Origin: Ampelocalamus luodianensis
Lineage: Eukaryota > Streptophyta > Magnoliopsida > Poales > Poaceae
Direction: 5' to 3'
Length of the DNA: 64,000 nucleotides
Assembly (NCBI GenBank): GCA_036346255.1
Contig: CM070631.1
Location: 28,628,339-28,692,338 of the forward strand
The position numbers were made by a program, and so were the translations under genes. This document shows, one piece after another, positions 12,051 through 23,100 of the stretch; the stretch's first letter is position 1; the number at the start of each line of letters is the position of its first letter. The notes beneath the pieces are model-generated. The model was not told where the DNA came from, did not search any database, and was given only the letters and a program-made list of their open reading frames with translations.

Positions 12051-15000
12051 GTACCTCGACTCAATGGCGGGGACGACCGCGTTTTGGAGGCGGTGACCTT
12101 GATTCGGTGGCAGAGAGGGCAGTGCGAGCTCGAATCATCGGCGGCGAGGTCCAACCTGCAGCGCAAGATGACCGGAACCCGGGCGAGCTTGACTCGGCGG
12201 CGGGGGAGGAAGAACCCTAGCGCGCCGCAAATGGCATCGGGGAGTCGGGCGCTGTTCTTCTTATGTGTTGCCTCGGCGCCCGCCTCGCCTATCGCCGCCG
12301 ACGACCGCCTCGGCTGGCCTCGACGCCAATCCCGCCTGGAGCGACGACTCGGTGGAAAGCACCGCGGTAGAGGGCCGAACAACGCCTAGTCGGCGCCTAA
12401 TGCCGATTTTTACAACCTTTATCTAAAATCAAATTTAATTTTTATTCATCAATTCTTGAGTGTGGGATAAACATCCATATACAAATAGTGAAGGACTAAC
12501 CCCCTTACACCAGGCTTTCTGCCCAAATTTTTCACATGGAATAAGCATCCATGAAATCATTTTTGTAAAAATGTTTTAAAACAAAACAATAGTCTAATCT
12601 GTGAAAGGTTTTGCTCAGCATATCCATGACCATGAATGCAGCTATTCGAATAGTTCGACACTCTGCAGAGTTAGTACAGCTTTACCTACAAGAGACATTT
12701 TGCTTAACATATCGGCCAAGACACGCTCGAAGGCGTGCGACTAAGCAACTATCACGAGGCCTTTACCCTACACTATTTCAACATAATTATGACGGCTAAG
12801 GTTTAATTATCGTAGGCTTCATGCCAAATGATAACTCCCTCTTGCGCCATGTGGGAATTAAAAATAAGTCTTCACGACACCCACACCTCTGAATGGCATA
12901 ACTATAGTGAAATAGTATAGTTTAATGAGCCTAGTCTGTCCTACACCAGACTGGTGGTGGTACGATTTTGGCTTAACAATCCGCAGCTCACGGACCAGTC
13001 CTTAAATGACCGGGCGACTTCCAAAACAGTCCCTAGGTCTCAATCATTCACTTACTTGAGCCCGTGCATAAACCTGCACACCCATCAACCATCTATTTCG
13101 CTCAAGTCCAAACCAATTTTTGTTTTACTTTTCAAATTATTTGTAAATTTCTATGGCACACCAATGCCATAAAATATAGGTATTTTAAAACTGTAGTTGA
13201 ATATTTGGTTGAAATTCTCCAAATCAAATATTTTTTGGTTTAAGCATGGCTAAGCTTAATTTTTTAAAAAATGTTCTAGTTCATACTATTGCATAAAGTA
13301 GATTTTATCTAAGGTGAAAAGGTATGGATACTTCAATGTCAAGATTTGGCCATACAAATGGAATTGAGAATAATTATAAATTTAAAACAGAACTTTAAAT
13401 TAACTTGAATATAAAGAAGCATGTAGTAATAATTTAAAATAGAATTTAAATAATTTAAAATATTAGGGTCAAACATGATCAAATGATGTAACTTGCCTTG
13501 CTCAAATAATTGTTGTTCTTAAACGACATCGAAATCTGACTCTCTAAAGTCGTTGAAATCTATACGTGAAAACAAGCTAAATTTAAAAAAAAATTCAAAT
13601 AAAATTAAAATAAACTCCAAATTAAATAATTTGAGTTTATATAGGTAGATCTTGATTTTATATAAATTTAGGAACAAGAATCGATGGAATTGGAGTTCGT
13701 ATGAAGGAGAACGAAGCTCAGAAGTTTGCAATCATATGAAATGATGAAAAATTCTGAAAATAGACTGTTCCAGAATTGCTATTTCGGATGTTTAAACAAC
13801 ATGACAGAAGCTTGAGAGAATGACTGAATAGGTCCACTTGCTAGTGAAGGAAAGAGTGAAAGAGAGAAAGAGAGAAAGGAATTATGAGTATGCCATATGG
13901 GCACACACGTCATAGACACAAGGAACAAATGAAGAAGGAACTTCAGAGCAAAAGATAACAGAGGAGCAGGGGAGCTCGGGATTGGCGGCGATGCTGGCGA
14001 GGAAACAAGTTGCTGGTGGTCTGAGGAGGAAATGGGAAGTGATGGCGCAGGCGGAGGCAGGCGGTGGTGGCATACACGGGCAACGTAGCGCACGGGTGGC
14101 GACAAGCACACGGGGGCAGTGGTGCTCTAGCGGTTTTCTAGTGAGGACAGCGTGAGCACGGTGTAGAATGCGGAGAGGCGAAGTCGGCGGTGTAGACCAC
14201 ATCGGAGGAGCTCCTTCGACGACAGAGAAATCACCGGAGGAATGGCGTTCGGCCGGCGGCGGAGAAACTCAAAATCTAGTGAGTAGGGAGGAAGAGAGGG
14301 GATGAGACTTAGGGGATGAGTTGAGGAGAACAAGGGAAACTCATTGCTCACCTTCACAGTGGTTGGGCGTGCACGGCTGCCCGGTGGCGAGGAGAGAGGT
14401 GGCGATGCGGCACGGGCTCACGGTAGTGCGACGTTCCAGCGATGAGGAGGGAAGCACCGCATAGAACGCACGAAGGCGAAGCCGGTGGTGGGGTAAATGG
14501 TGGAGGGGCTCCACTATAGGCAGTGCAATCGTCGTTGAAGCGAGCTTCGGCCGGCGCGTCAAAAATACTGATTGTGGCAATGAGGAAGGGAGGAAGGAGG
14601 GGAAACTTCAGAGGATGGATGAGTGAGACGAGGGGCTCCCGGGGCTCTCCTTTATAGGGGGTGGAGGTGCACCGGTTCGGGAGATCGAGGCGGCGAAGAA
14701 CGCGGCGGCATGACGCGTTCCAGCGAAATGGGCGCGCAAAATTGTGGGATAAGGTCAGAAATGGGGGAGGCGCGATGTGGGGGATTGAATGCTGGCAATT
14801 GCATGAGAAAAATATAAGGAAATTGCGAGGATTGAGGAGCTTTCGAGGGCGCTAATGGCGGCAGTTAGTTCGGGACAGGGAGCTGCACACTAGGGAAGAA
14901 GAAAGAAAAACGAAAAAAGAAAAGAGGGAAAAAGAAAAAAAGGGAAAAGAAGAAAAGGGAAAATGGGAGAAAGGGATAAAGAAAAGAAAAATATTTTTGG

Positions 15001-15663
15001 CCAAGAATAGAAATAGAAATGAAATTCTAAGATTTTCATTTCAGAGAAAATTCAAATATAAATTTGAATTTTGAAACTCGGTAGAGATTTGAATTTGAGA
15101 TGAATTCAAAAGAAGAAATTGAATCTAGAATTGGCCACAAAGATATTTGATTTTGATTTGGTGTTGATTTTAGATTCGGTATTTGATTTTTCAAATTTCA
15201 CAAAAAGCAATAAATCAAATAGACTTTTAGAAAATAGCAAATAGAGTTCAAAAATTCTAAAACAATTTGCAGAAATTTCTTGAATTATTTTGAACTTAGT
15301 AAAATTATTTCCAACTTAAAGTTGGATATTATTTTTGCGCACAAATTATTTTTAATTTTTGGAAAATAGGAAAAACCTTTTTAAATTCCAAAATTCAAGA
15401 ATTTAATTAAAAATTTCTTTTTCACTTTAAATCCAAGAAAATCCCAGAAAACTCAATGAATTTTATTTTTAACTTTAAAATCCAAGAAATTAAATAATTT
15501 ATTTTAATTTATTTATATTATTATTATTATTTTCTTTTAACCAAGAAAACTCTTTTTAAATTACAGAAAATCGAGAAAAATCTTTGACAGCCAGAAAATC
15601 CAATAAAATAATATATTTATTAATTTTGATTTTGATAACAGAACTTTGGGATATTACAGGTGT

Positions 15664-15852
15664 TAGTGCAGTGCCTCCCTCATATGATTAGTATTGCTTG
15701 TATCCATGTTAATTGCGATGTAGATGGTTCTTATTTGTGAAAAAAAAGGATTTTTGTTGGAATCCAGTGTTTGATTCAAGATTTAGGGTTTGTTTTGTGT
15801 TCAATTAATGTGGCCGCAATAGGGATGTTCAAATTTAGGGCAATCTATGTTG
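15664..15852. other. Short AT-rich stretch between two solo LTRs
   Basis: This is host or outer-element sequence between LTR A and LTR E. I see no gene or distinct repeat. It probably continues the sequence before 9260. Confidence 0.5.
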
Positions 15853-15857
15853 CATAT

Positions 15858-16668
15858 TGTCAGTGTTTTAGAACCGATCTTACGTATGATTGTTTGATTC
15901 GGGGGTCTTCAAGATTGATCACGCAGAGAGAATGACACAGGGATTTTATACGGGTTCAGACCTTTTTCGGAGAGAATAAAAACCCTACTCCTGTGTGGCT
16001 ATATTGAGTATGCTGGTTACAATCAAGAGAAAGACTAGGGCTTGTGCTCCAAACTGCGCTTCTCTCGATCCTCCTCTTCCCCTGTCTCTGTCTGTTTGTA
16101 GCCTTTATATAGTGTACGAAGAGGTGGTCGTTTCTCTAGGCAAAGGGGCGCCTCATCATTTCATATAATGGGCACGTTGATGGTAGTTATTGCTGGAGTA
16201 GTAACCCCTCCACGTCGCATGGCAGTTACCGTTGGAGACAAGGGCGTATTGCGTGCAGTTATTCTAGGGAATAACAGCGTATATCAACTGCATAGATTCC
16301 CTAATCAATTGGGCCTACCTGTCAACAAGCTCTATCGATCATAGGGTGGTCATAACTAACCTAGTCGTAGAAGGATTTACGACCATAAGGTGGTCGTAAC
16401 TGATCTGGTCGTCGAATGACTTATGACTATAAGGTGGTTGTAGAAGAACTTACAACCACATAGTGGTTGTAGAAAAACTTACGACCATGGGGTAGTAGTA
16501 GAAAGACACTTACGACTATATGGGTGGTCGTAGAAGGACTTACGACCACTTGACCAGCTTCTCCCTTATGAACATTAAGGGATATACTCAAGAACCATAT
16601 GACGATAATATTATCCATAATAAGAATTATAGATAAATAATTAAATAGGGATTATTAGATCCTCGTCA
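15858..16668 (-). mobile_element. Solo LTR E, 811 bp
   Basis: Plus-strand ends are TGTCAGTGTT and CCTCGTCA, flanked by the exact 5-bp duplication CATAT (15853-15857 and 16669-16673). A minus-strand TATATAAAGG box lies near 16113. The segment 16345-16555 holds six or seven copies of a unit of about 33 bp built on the imperfect palindrome GGTCGTAGxxGxACTTACGACC. LTR F at 52269-52990 is a relative in the opposite orientation, sharing the GAGGATCTAATAATCC start and the same palindromic words. Confidence 0.85.
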
Positions 16669-16692
16669 CATATATATTTTTTGTATGTTTAC

Positions 16693-17676
16693 ATGTCCAA
16701 CCCAGGTCCGAAGTCGGCGACCGTTGGCGGGGAGGTGGCTATCGTCGAGCTGCGCCGCGAGCTACACACTGCGATCAACACTGCCAAGTGGCAGGTGAAT
16801 TGGTTGCTCTCATCGTTCATTTTCTCTACTGAATATTGTTCTAGGCCCGAGGTCGAATTGCAAGAGCTCTTTGGTATTCTTAGATTTGTTATCACGGTGA
16901 ATTGATGAATTTGTTAACATGTAGCCGATGTTTCCTACATAGTTATATGTAATATTCCTCCAAAAATGGTTTCCTTGCTTAAAAGTGTGGATAATTTAGC
17001 TAGATGAAGTTGTTGATTAGTCTGTCCTTTTGTTGTATCAAGGAGGATTGTTTGGTATAGTGGATTTTTTTTCTTCTGTTGATGAGACATTTTTTGACAA
17101 TTGGTAAACATAGGATTAATTCATTCCTTTCACTTGCGAGCCGTTATGTAGAAAAACTTTTTTTTAATAAAACTGCATTTATGTAGATATGGGTGAGATT
17201 TAAGGTGATACAAGCCCAAAGTGTGGTACTTATAATTCAAAACAAAAAACTTGAAGATTGCTAGCTAGTAAAAATATCTCCCAAGTCAAAAGCTAATTAT
17301 TGTGTTTGATTTCTTCTGCTTTTAGCTTAATGAATTGGAGCGAGCAATTAGATCAAATGATGAGGTTGTCTCGGCACTAAAGGATACAAGAGCACAACAT
17401 GATGACTTCGTCACAGCAATTGGCTATCGCATACTAGAGGTTGAGAACAACTTGGAAGAATCCAATGTTGTAGAGGGTAGGGGCACGCTAAGCTTGGTTC
17501 ATTTGGATGACGATGAACGGGGTGACTTTGTAGCTTTCCTATCTGCATGCCCTGTTCAACAGCGAGACAGATGCCCATGCCCCCACCCCACCCCCTTCTG
17601 GAAATTTCAGATCTCGATCTGTGGGCGTGTCCATGTAGCTCCTACATGCAATCTTGAACTTCTTTGTAGTTGCTGA
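16693..17676 (+). pseudogene. Syntaxin-6 N-terminal-type (plant t-SNARE family) gene fragment
   Basis: Two exons join in phase: 16693-16794 (from an ATG, MSNPGPKSATVGG, ending ...NTAKWQ) and 17326 onwards (LNELERAIRSNDEV ... EVENNLEESN ... LDDDERGDF), with GT/AG borders. The order of the RRELHTA, TAKWQ, SNDEV, AIGYRI, EVENNLEES and DDDER blocks is that of the Syntaxin-6 N-terminal helical domain found in a plant t-SNARE-like family. These proteins act in membrane fusion in the Golgi/endosome system. Both the usual protein start and everything after AFLS are missing: the tail to the stop at 17676 is Pro/Cys-rich and unlike the family. No SNARE motif or membrane anchor follows. It is flanked by divergent inverted repeats and was probably captured by a transposon. 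Family recognition is from memory of its conserved blocks. Confidence 0.6.
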
Positions 17677-18480
17677 TTGTATGGTTCTATCTTTGGTTTT
17701 CTCCAGAGCCGCAAACGAAAGAGGAAGATTTTGTTGTCAACAACTTGATGCTGATCAGTTGATGTGATGCAATCTTGAAGTTCTCTTAGAATCTGAAGCT
17801 TTCTTAGTTACATACATCTAGTGTTTCGATAAATTGCTATTGTACCTATAATGATTGCTTTCCACTAGCGAAATTCAGTGACATGGATTCATATTGATGT
17901 TCTATTCTATGTGATTCATGCATGTTGTTCATACTACTTTGCAATTCATGATGTATCAGGTGCTCAACTCGGTTGTCATTTTCTAGTGTATATATTGTTA
18001 TTGATGTATCCTCCATTACCTTGGGCAGTTCTTGTCACGGTTGTCACTTTACATGATTAATGGATTTTGATGTCATTTCAAGTTGTTTATTTTTATGGAG
18101 AACTATGAGATAGAGAACACTATCTAGCGAATCTAAGTTCAAAGTGTGTCAAGAATTGAAGGATGATTCCTGCGATAAGTTTGTTCTCTATAATGTTCAT
18201 TAGTGGAGCATGCTGGTTGTTGCAAAATAATTCAGAAAGCTTTTGTTTTGCTTCATCGGACTTGGCAACGTTGCCGACAATCTAATGCTATCTTTTCTTT
18301 CTTTTTGTTTGCTTTGTAATAACTTGGTCTGTAGCCGTTTTATGATGTGCGGTGATAAGATTAGCTATGCAATAATATTGTGTTCTGTGCTATTTGGTAT
18401 CATGTTCGAAGTCAGGTCTTTTGTTAGCACTCAATTAATCTCATTACATTCATATGGTATCACATTCAAATAGCGTCTCA
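17677..18480. other. No gene recognised downstream of the syntaxin fragment
   Basis: This stretch is AT-rich with only short open frames. An acceptor-like CCAG near 17706 is followed by short frames that do not match the expected t-SNARE C-terminus. It may be remnant 3' sequence of the captured gene. Confidence 0.4.
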
Positions 18481-18735
18481 ATCCCGAGAAATTTGTAAAG
18501 AAATTTTGGAAATTTATGTACAAATAGGAGTAAGATACAATAGAATTAAAGTGTTAAAACCAGGGGTAGCATAGTCTTTTTGCGTTCAATCATCTCTTTC
18601 AATGTTTTGGGAGTCAATCTCTTGCCAAACACTTCTCTTAGTTAGCTCCAGATTCTCAAAAGAGTGGATCCTCTAAGAATCAGGAGCTGAGAGCTGGAAA
18701 AAATAGGAGCAGAGCCCTACCAAACAGGGCTTAAG

Positions 18736-19260
18736 CTGTGGTGGAGATGGCCTGATGGATCGTGCCTCCCGGGCCGACCCAAAGCACAGGACTATTGGAC
18801 TAATCCGGGCACGATACGGCCCACACTGTAGCTGGGCTGGGCTGACATGGCCCAAGCGCTCGTGTTGTGCTTGGATATGTACCCCGGACTAGCGTGTCGG
18901 CTTAGTACGAACAGTGTCATGCCCAATTGGGCACGACACAGCCGGCGACCAAGGAGGAGGTCGGGCACGGTCCACACGGAGGAGGACGGGCGCGACCTGG
19001 GGCGAGTGAGGCATGGCGTGGCCGGCGCGGAGGCGGCGACGACGGCTGTGCCCAGAGGTAGCGGCGGTAGCCAGGTCAACACAATCCATCTACAGTCCCT
19101 GGCCCGGCACGACACGACCTAAGAGAGTGGCGTGCCGTGCTTGGGTCCGCACCTTGGTCCACGGGTTGGCAAGGGCTGCCGTGCTGGACGGCCCATTTGG
19201 CCATGGTGCTGTTGAGGCGGGCTGGGCTCTTCTGGACCGACAGTGAACATGCCTTAAATG
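18736..19260. mobile_element. GC-rich hAT-like remnant
   Basis: Repeated GGGC(A)CGA, CGTGCC, GGCCCGGCACG and TGGGCTGGGCT words are arranged symmetrically around a GC-rich core (18950-19110). Such GGCCCGGCAC-rich flanks are common in grass hAT elements. I could not define ends or a target duplication. Confidence 0.3.
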
Positions 19261-19315
19261 GACTAGAGGAGGAGAAATTTTGATATTATGAATCGGCCCA
19301 TCTTGATAGGCTGTC

Positions 19316-19584
19316 TCAACCTATCAAGATTATCGTAGTCCACCGCACTCAGCGACAAAAAGAGCCTAAGACTTCTAAAAAAAATTAACATGAGGTTTGA
19401 GCTCTTGTTTGAAATAAGTTCCTCCAAAAAAGAAATAGGAAAGGAAAGGGCTGGCTCAACCTAACAAGATTATTGTAATCCACCGCGGTGACAAAATGAG
19501 CCCAAGACTTCTAAAAAAATAACATGAGGTTTGAGCTCTTGTTTGAAACGAGTTCCTCCAAAAGAAATAGGAAAGGAAGGTACC
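19316..19584. repeat. Diverged tandem duplication, about 135 bp per unit
   Basis: The units 19316-19454 and 19455-19584 share CTCAACCTA(T/A)CAAGATTAT, CCACCGC, AAGACTTCTAAAAAAA, AACATGAGGTTTGAGCTC and AAGAAATAGGAAAGGAA in the same order, with a few substitutions and small indels. It lies downstream of the RBM25 stop. Confidence 0.85.
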
Positions 19585-20164
19585 TCCTAAGAGTTTTCGA
19601 GGTCTTTCCTACAATTCCAATGAAATTCCTGTCCTATAAAAGTCCTCTACAATGCCTTTGTTCCAAACAGGCACTAACTAATTTTTGTATTCCTCGAACA
19701 TTTCTGAACCCACATCAGCTACACAAATCACCGACGTCAATTCCTTAATATATTGCCATGGTTACAGAAAAATAAATGCACTTTGGTTTCCTTTATTTGA
19801 AGTGTACATGAGTTGAAAAGAAAAGGGTTATTGAGCAATGTCCTGTATATTCAAATGCATCAAAATTCTCCGATCACCCACTGGAGACAAATAAGGCCTT
19901 ATTTGGGAGGGATGGGCCAGAATTTTGGGCCTTCCAAACAGGCCCCAGAAGGGACCGCAAACAAGCAACATTTTTTTGCCCAAATGTAAAGTATAGTCGG
20001 TTCAGATATACATTTCTACAGTAGGTATCAGAACAAATGGGAACCATTAATTCAATCTCACTTAAATGTTTTCAGATGCTAGTAGTCTTACAGTATGAGC
20101 TTACAAGTGAGAACGCCGTTGACGCCAAAAGTAGAAAATGTTTTACAAGACAGTAGACTCAACT

Positions 20165-23100
20165 TCATGCCTTTGCACTTCCTGATAGTCCTGATTCAAC
20201 TTTCTTAATTTCAAATATAAGCATCCTCCACATCTTAAGGACAAACATTTCAGCCTCAACATCCAAAATTGACTGTAGGAGTTCCAGCATCTCGGATGCC
20301 TGGACATGATCTTTGGTGCACGAGACGATATAATCCACCAAAGTTGATTCTTCCTCACCAAGAAATTCGATAATCTTTTTCGAAATCCAAGGCCTCATTC
20401 TCTCATGCAACTCATGCTGCATGAAAAGATTGACGATGTTAGCATTGAATATAGCCACAACACAAAAAACAAGAGCAGGCAAGATAAATTAAATAGTGCA
20501 GACAGAGGGTGAAAACTATCTGTTCCAACTTTCAAGATATCCTAGCAATGACCAGGAGTCATGTACCCTACAGCCGAAATATCGCCAATTAATTGTGAAT
20601 TGTGGGCAGTAATCGGTATGAAGATACCAACAGGTTTAACATTGTACTCATGAAAACATATTTTTGGGGTGGACCACAAATCTATTACAACCAGAAACCT
20701 GAAGGAATTGACAGGAAACCAACAGCAGCTGCTCAGCTGTTGTCGGACCTGTAATGGTTCAAGGAACACTACAAACATGATAAAGTTACCCCACAAAGTC
20801 ATAGTAACAACAGGAATAACATGAATGCACAAAGTAGTGAAAATAACTTGACAGTAGGAAGAACAAAACATGATTTAACTTTTAAGTAGTAAAAATGTAA
20901 GGTCAAAAAGGTTTTTTCACCTTGTCATATATTGCCCAATTAATATCATAGGCAAAAAGCTCTTCTTTTGTCCTTGGAATCATGTCAATCAATTGTTTTG
21001 CATCGAAAATCTTCTTGTTCTCTGACTTGGGTTTATCTTGCCTATCTTTCTCTCGATCATGCATTTTTTCCCTTCTCTCATCACTAATGCGAGCACCATC
21101 TTCATCATTTCGATCTCTATCCCTTTGGCTCAATCTATCACTGGATCTCCTACTCCTATCTTTCTCAGCTTCAGGTTTCTCTTCCTTTGAATTAGATACC
21201 AAGATGCGCTTGGCAAACTCAGCAGCTGCTACAATATTTGGTTGGCCAGTGGAAGAATTGGCCTCAACAGCTTGTAATTCCTCGGTGGAGTAATCAATAG
21301 GTACTAAAGGTCTTATCCGTTTATCATTATTATCCTCATCCTCTTCAGCAAAAACTGATGGTACAGATGTCCGTTTACCAGAGCCAATCAGACCAAAACC
21401 CAGTTTCTTTGCAGGAGCATTGCTATTTTGCTTGATATCTAAATTTTGACCTGGCGCCATGCTTGTTTCATCACCATTATTGTCTTTATGAATGCCATCA
21501 CCTGTGCAATGGAAGAAAAAGAAAAGTGCAGAATTAGAATGTGGCAAATGTCATAAATTGGGGGGAAAACCATTAACACTCACCAGCATCAACACCATTA
21601 GCAAAGCTGACAATGTTATCATCATCTGCAACAATTGGCTTGTTCTGTGAGTTTCTTTCCTTTTCATCATCACCATCAACCTCCATAAGTGTAGCAGACT
21701 CTACCACGGCTGCAGCCGCTTCATCTGCCTGCCGTTGCAACGCTACAGCCTGCCTCCTTGCTTCAGCAATTTCCTCTTCCTCTTTTAATTTATCTGCCAA
21801 GTCCTCCTCCTTTTCACGTTGCCTCCTCCTTTTCCTCTCTTCAACTGTGCTACTACTCCTTCGTCTTCTTTTCCTAGTATCCTCTTCGTCACTATCATCT
21901 TCCTGCTTCATGATCTCCCTTCTGCGTCCACGTTCTTTTTCCTTCTCCCTATCCTTCTCGTATTGTCTTTGATATTCTTTCTCTCTCTCCCTAGATTCCC
22001 ACTCCTTCAGGCGTTCCTTGTACAGCCTTTCCACTTCTCTATGCTTCTGTTCCTTATCTCTATCCCTCCTTACTCTTTCTCGTTCTCTCTCGCGTTCATA
22101 TCTTTCTAGTTCCTTGTCCCGCCTATCCTTATCGCGCTCTCTATCCTTCCTCCTATCAGGAGAACCAGTTTCTGATTTTTCAGGTTCATTAACCGCTCTT
22201 TTATCAGTGTCAACATCATTCTTATCTTCAGAATCTGCAGCAGCAATGAAGTATATATCAGGCTATTCAATTATTCAAATGCAATTATCAGAAGAAGAAA
22301 AATCATAATTAGCAGCATCCTATACCAGTTTTTGTTATGTCTACACCAGACTCTCCATTCTTATGTTTGGAAGAGATGTCAGCAGATGGTTGAACTGGTG
22401 CAGGTGGAGGCGGTGGCGGTGGTCTAGTCTTTAACCACTCTTCAATCATACAGCTTAACTTTTCTGCAGCGTCCTTATCAGCCTCAGAATCTTCATTTGT
22501 AACGATCCCAAATTTCTTAGTGTTATCTTCATTGTCCTTAACACCAGCATCTCCTGTATCCTTGTCTGTTTCATCAGGAACAAGCTTTGATGGTTCATTT
22601 TCTGAAACAGCAGAAGCTCCATCTCCACCTCCATCTTCTGTTTCTTTGGCCTTCTCTTGTGCTTTCTTCTTTTCTTCAACATGTTTCTTCAGGTATTCCT
22701 TGGTGGCATCATTAATATTAACCTGGTATTCAAATAAAATGCAATGAGGCATAGAATAGCTATCATTAGTTTGAGAACCTATGAAAGAAATTACAAACAA
22801 TTGCCTAACAGAAAAAACAAAAAGGTAACGTAAGTTATGTAACCATCAGAGACCGCAACCAAAACCTCATTTCTGGATGGCCTCTTCAAATGCGTACAAT
22901 TAGGATATGCTACGTCATGAAGAACTCTTAAATTAAGCATGTTCTTGAAGCAAATACTGCTAAAGCTCAAAACAAAACTGCCTGGCAAATTCAAATTTTG
23001 ATTGCAGCACAGCAATAACTTATAAACACATTGGCAACCATAAAATGGAGGCATCTTGAACATGTTCTACTTATACACACAGTGATAGACAACTCAGTGA

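Larger units (their letters stand above)
9727..12420 (-). mobile_element. hAT transposon, 2.69 kb, with 8-bp target duplication
   Basis: The ends are CAAGGTTCAAAAAAGCGC on the left and, on the minus strand, AAAGGTTGTAAAAATCGGC on the right, each followed by TAGGCG/GGCGCC-rich subterminal repeats. The exact 8-bp duplication ATCTAAAA occurs at 9719-9726 and 12421-12428, as expected for hAT. It interrupts LTR A. Only an N-terminal BED-finger fragment of a transposase remains, so it is non-autonomous. Confidence 0.92.
9265..15658 (-). mobile_element. Solo LTR A, long-LTR Gypsy-type family, with a nested hAT
   Basis: Plus-strand ends are TGTCAGATTCGGG and GGGATATTACA, flanked by the exact 5-bp duplication GGTGT (9260-9264 and 15659-15663). 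Read on the minus strand it begins TGTAATATCC, the signature shared with LTRs B, D and G. It contains the family block CTCTGCAGAG/ATTCGAATAG near 12655 and a TATAAAGG box near 14650. No polyprotein region is present, so it is a solo LTR. Without the nested hAT (9727-12420 plus 8 bp) it is about 3.69 kb. The Gypsy assignment rests on resemblance to long grass LTRs and not on coding sequence. Confidence 0.85.
8632..18735. mobile_element. Possible gene-capturing TIR element (Pack-MULE-like), interrupted
   Basis: The left arm (about 8632-8870) and the right arm read on the minus strand (about 18735-18490) share blocks in the same order: GGTAG(T/G)GCTC, TGCTCC, TTTxAGAATCxGGAG, TACCCCT and GTTxxAAxxTxxAATT. 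The arms are divergent (roughly 60% by eye) and no target duplication was found, so this is a weak call. After removing two solo LTRs the element would be near 2.9 kb. Its cargo would be the GC-rich block 8870-9264 plus the syntaxin-like fragment at 16693-17676. Confidence 0.35.

Noticed and set aside
16345..16555. Regular palindromic repeats considered as a CRISPR-like array
   Set aside because: No unique spacers of constant length, a plant nuclear context, and the array sits inside an LTR with a target duplication.
21613..22308. Ser/Leu-rich plus-strand frames
   Set aside because: Antisense of the Arg/Glu-rich RBM25 exon 5. The composition is what the complement of RE/RD codons gives.
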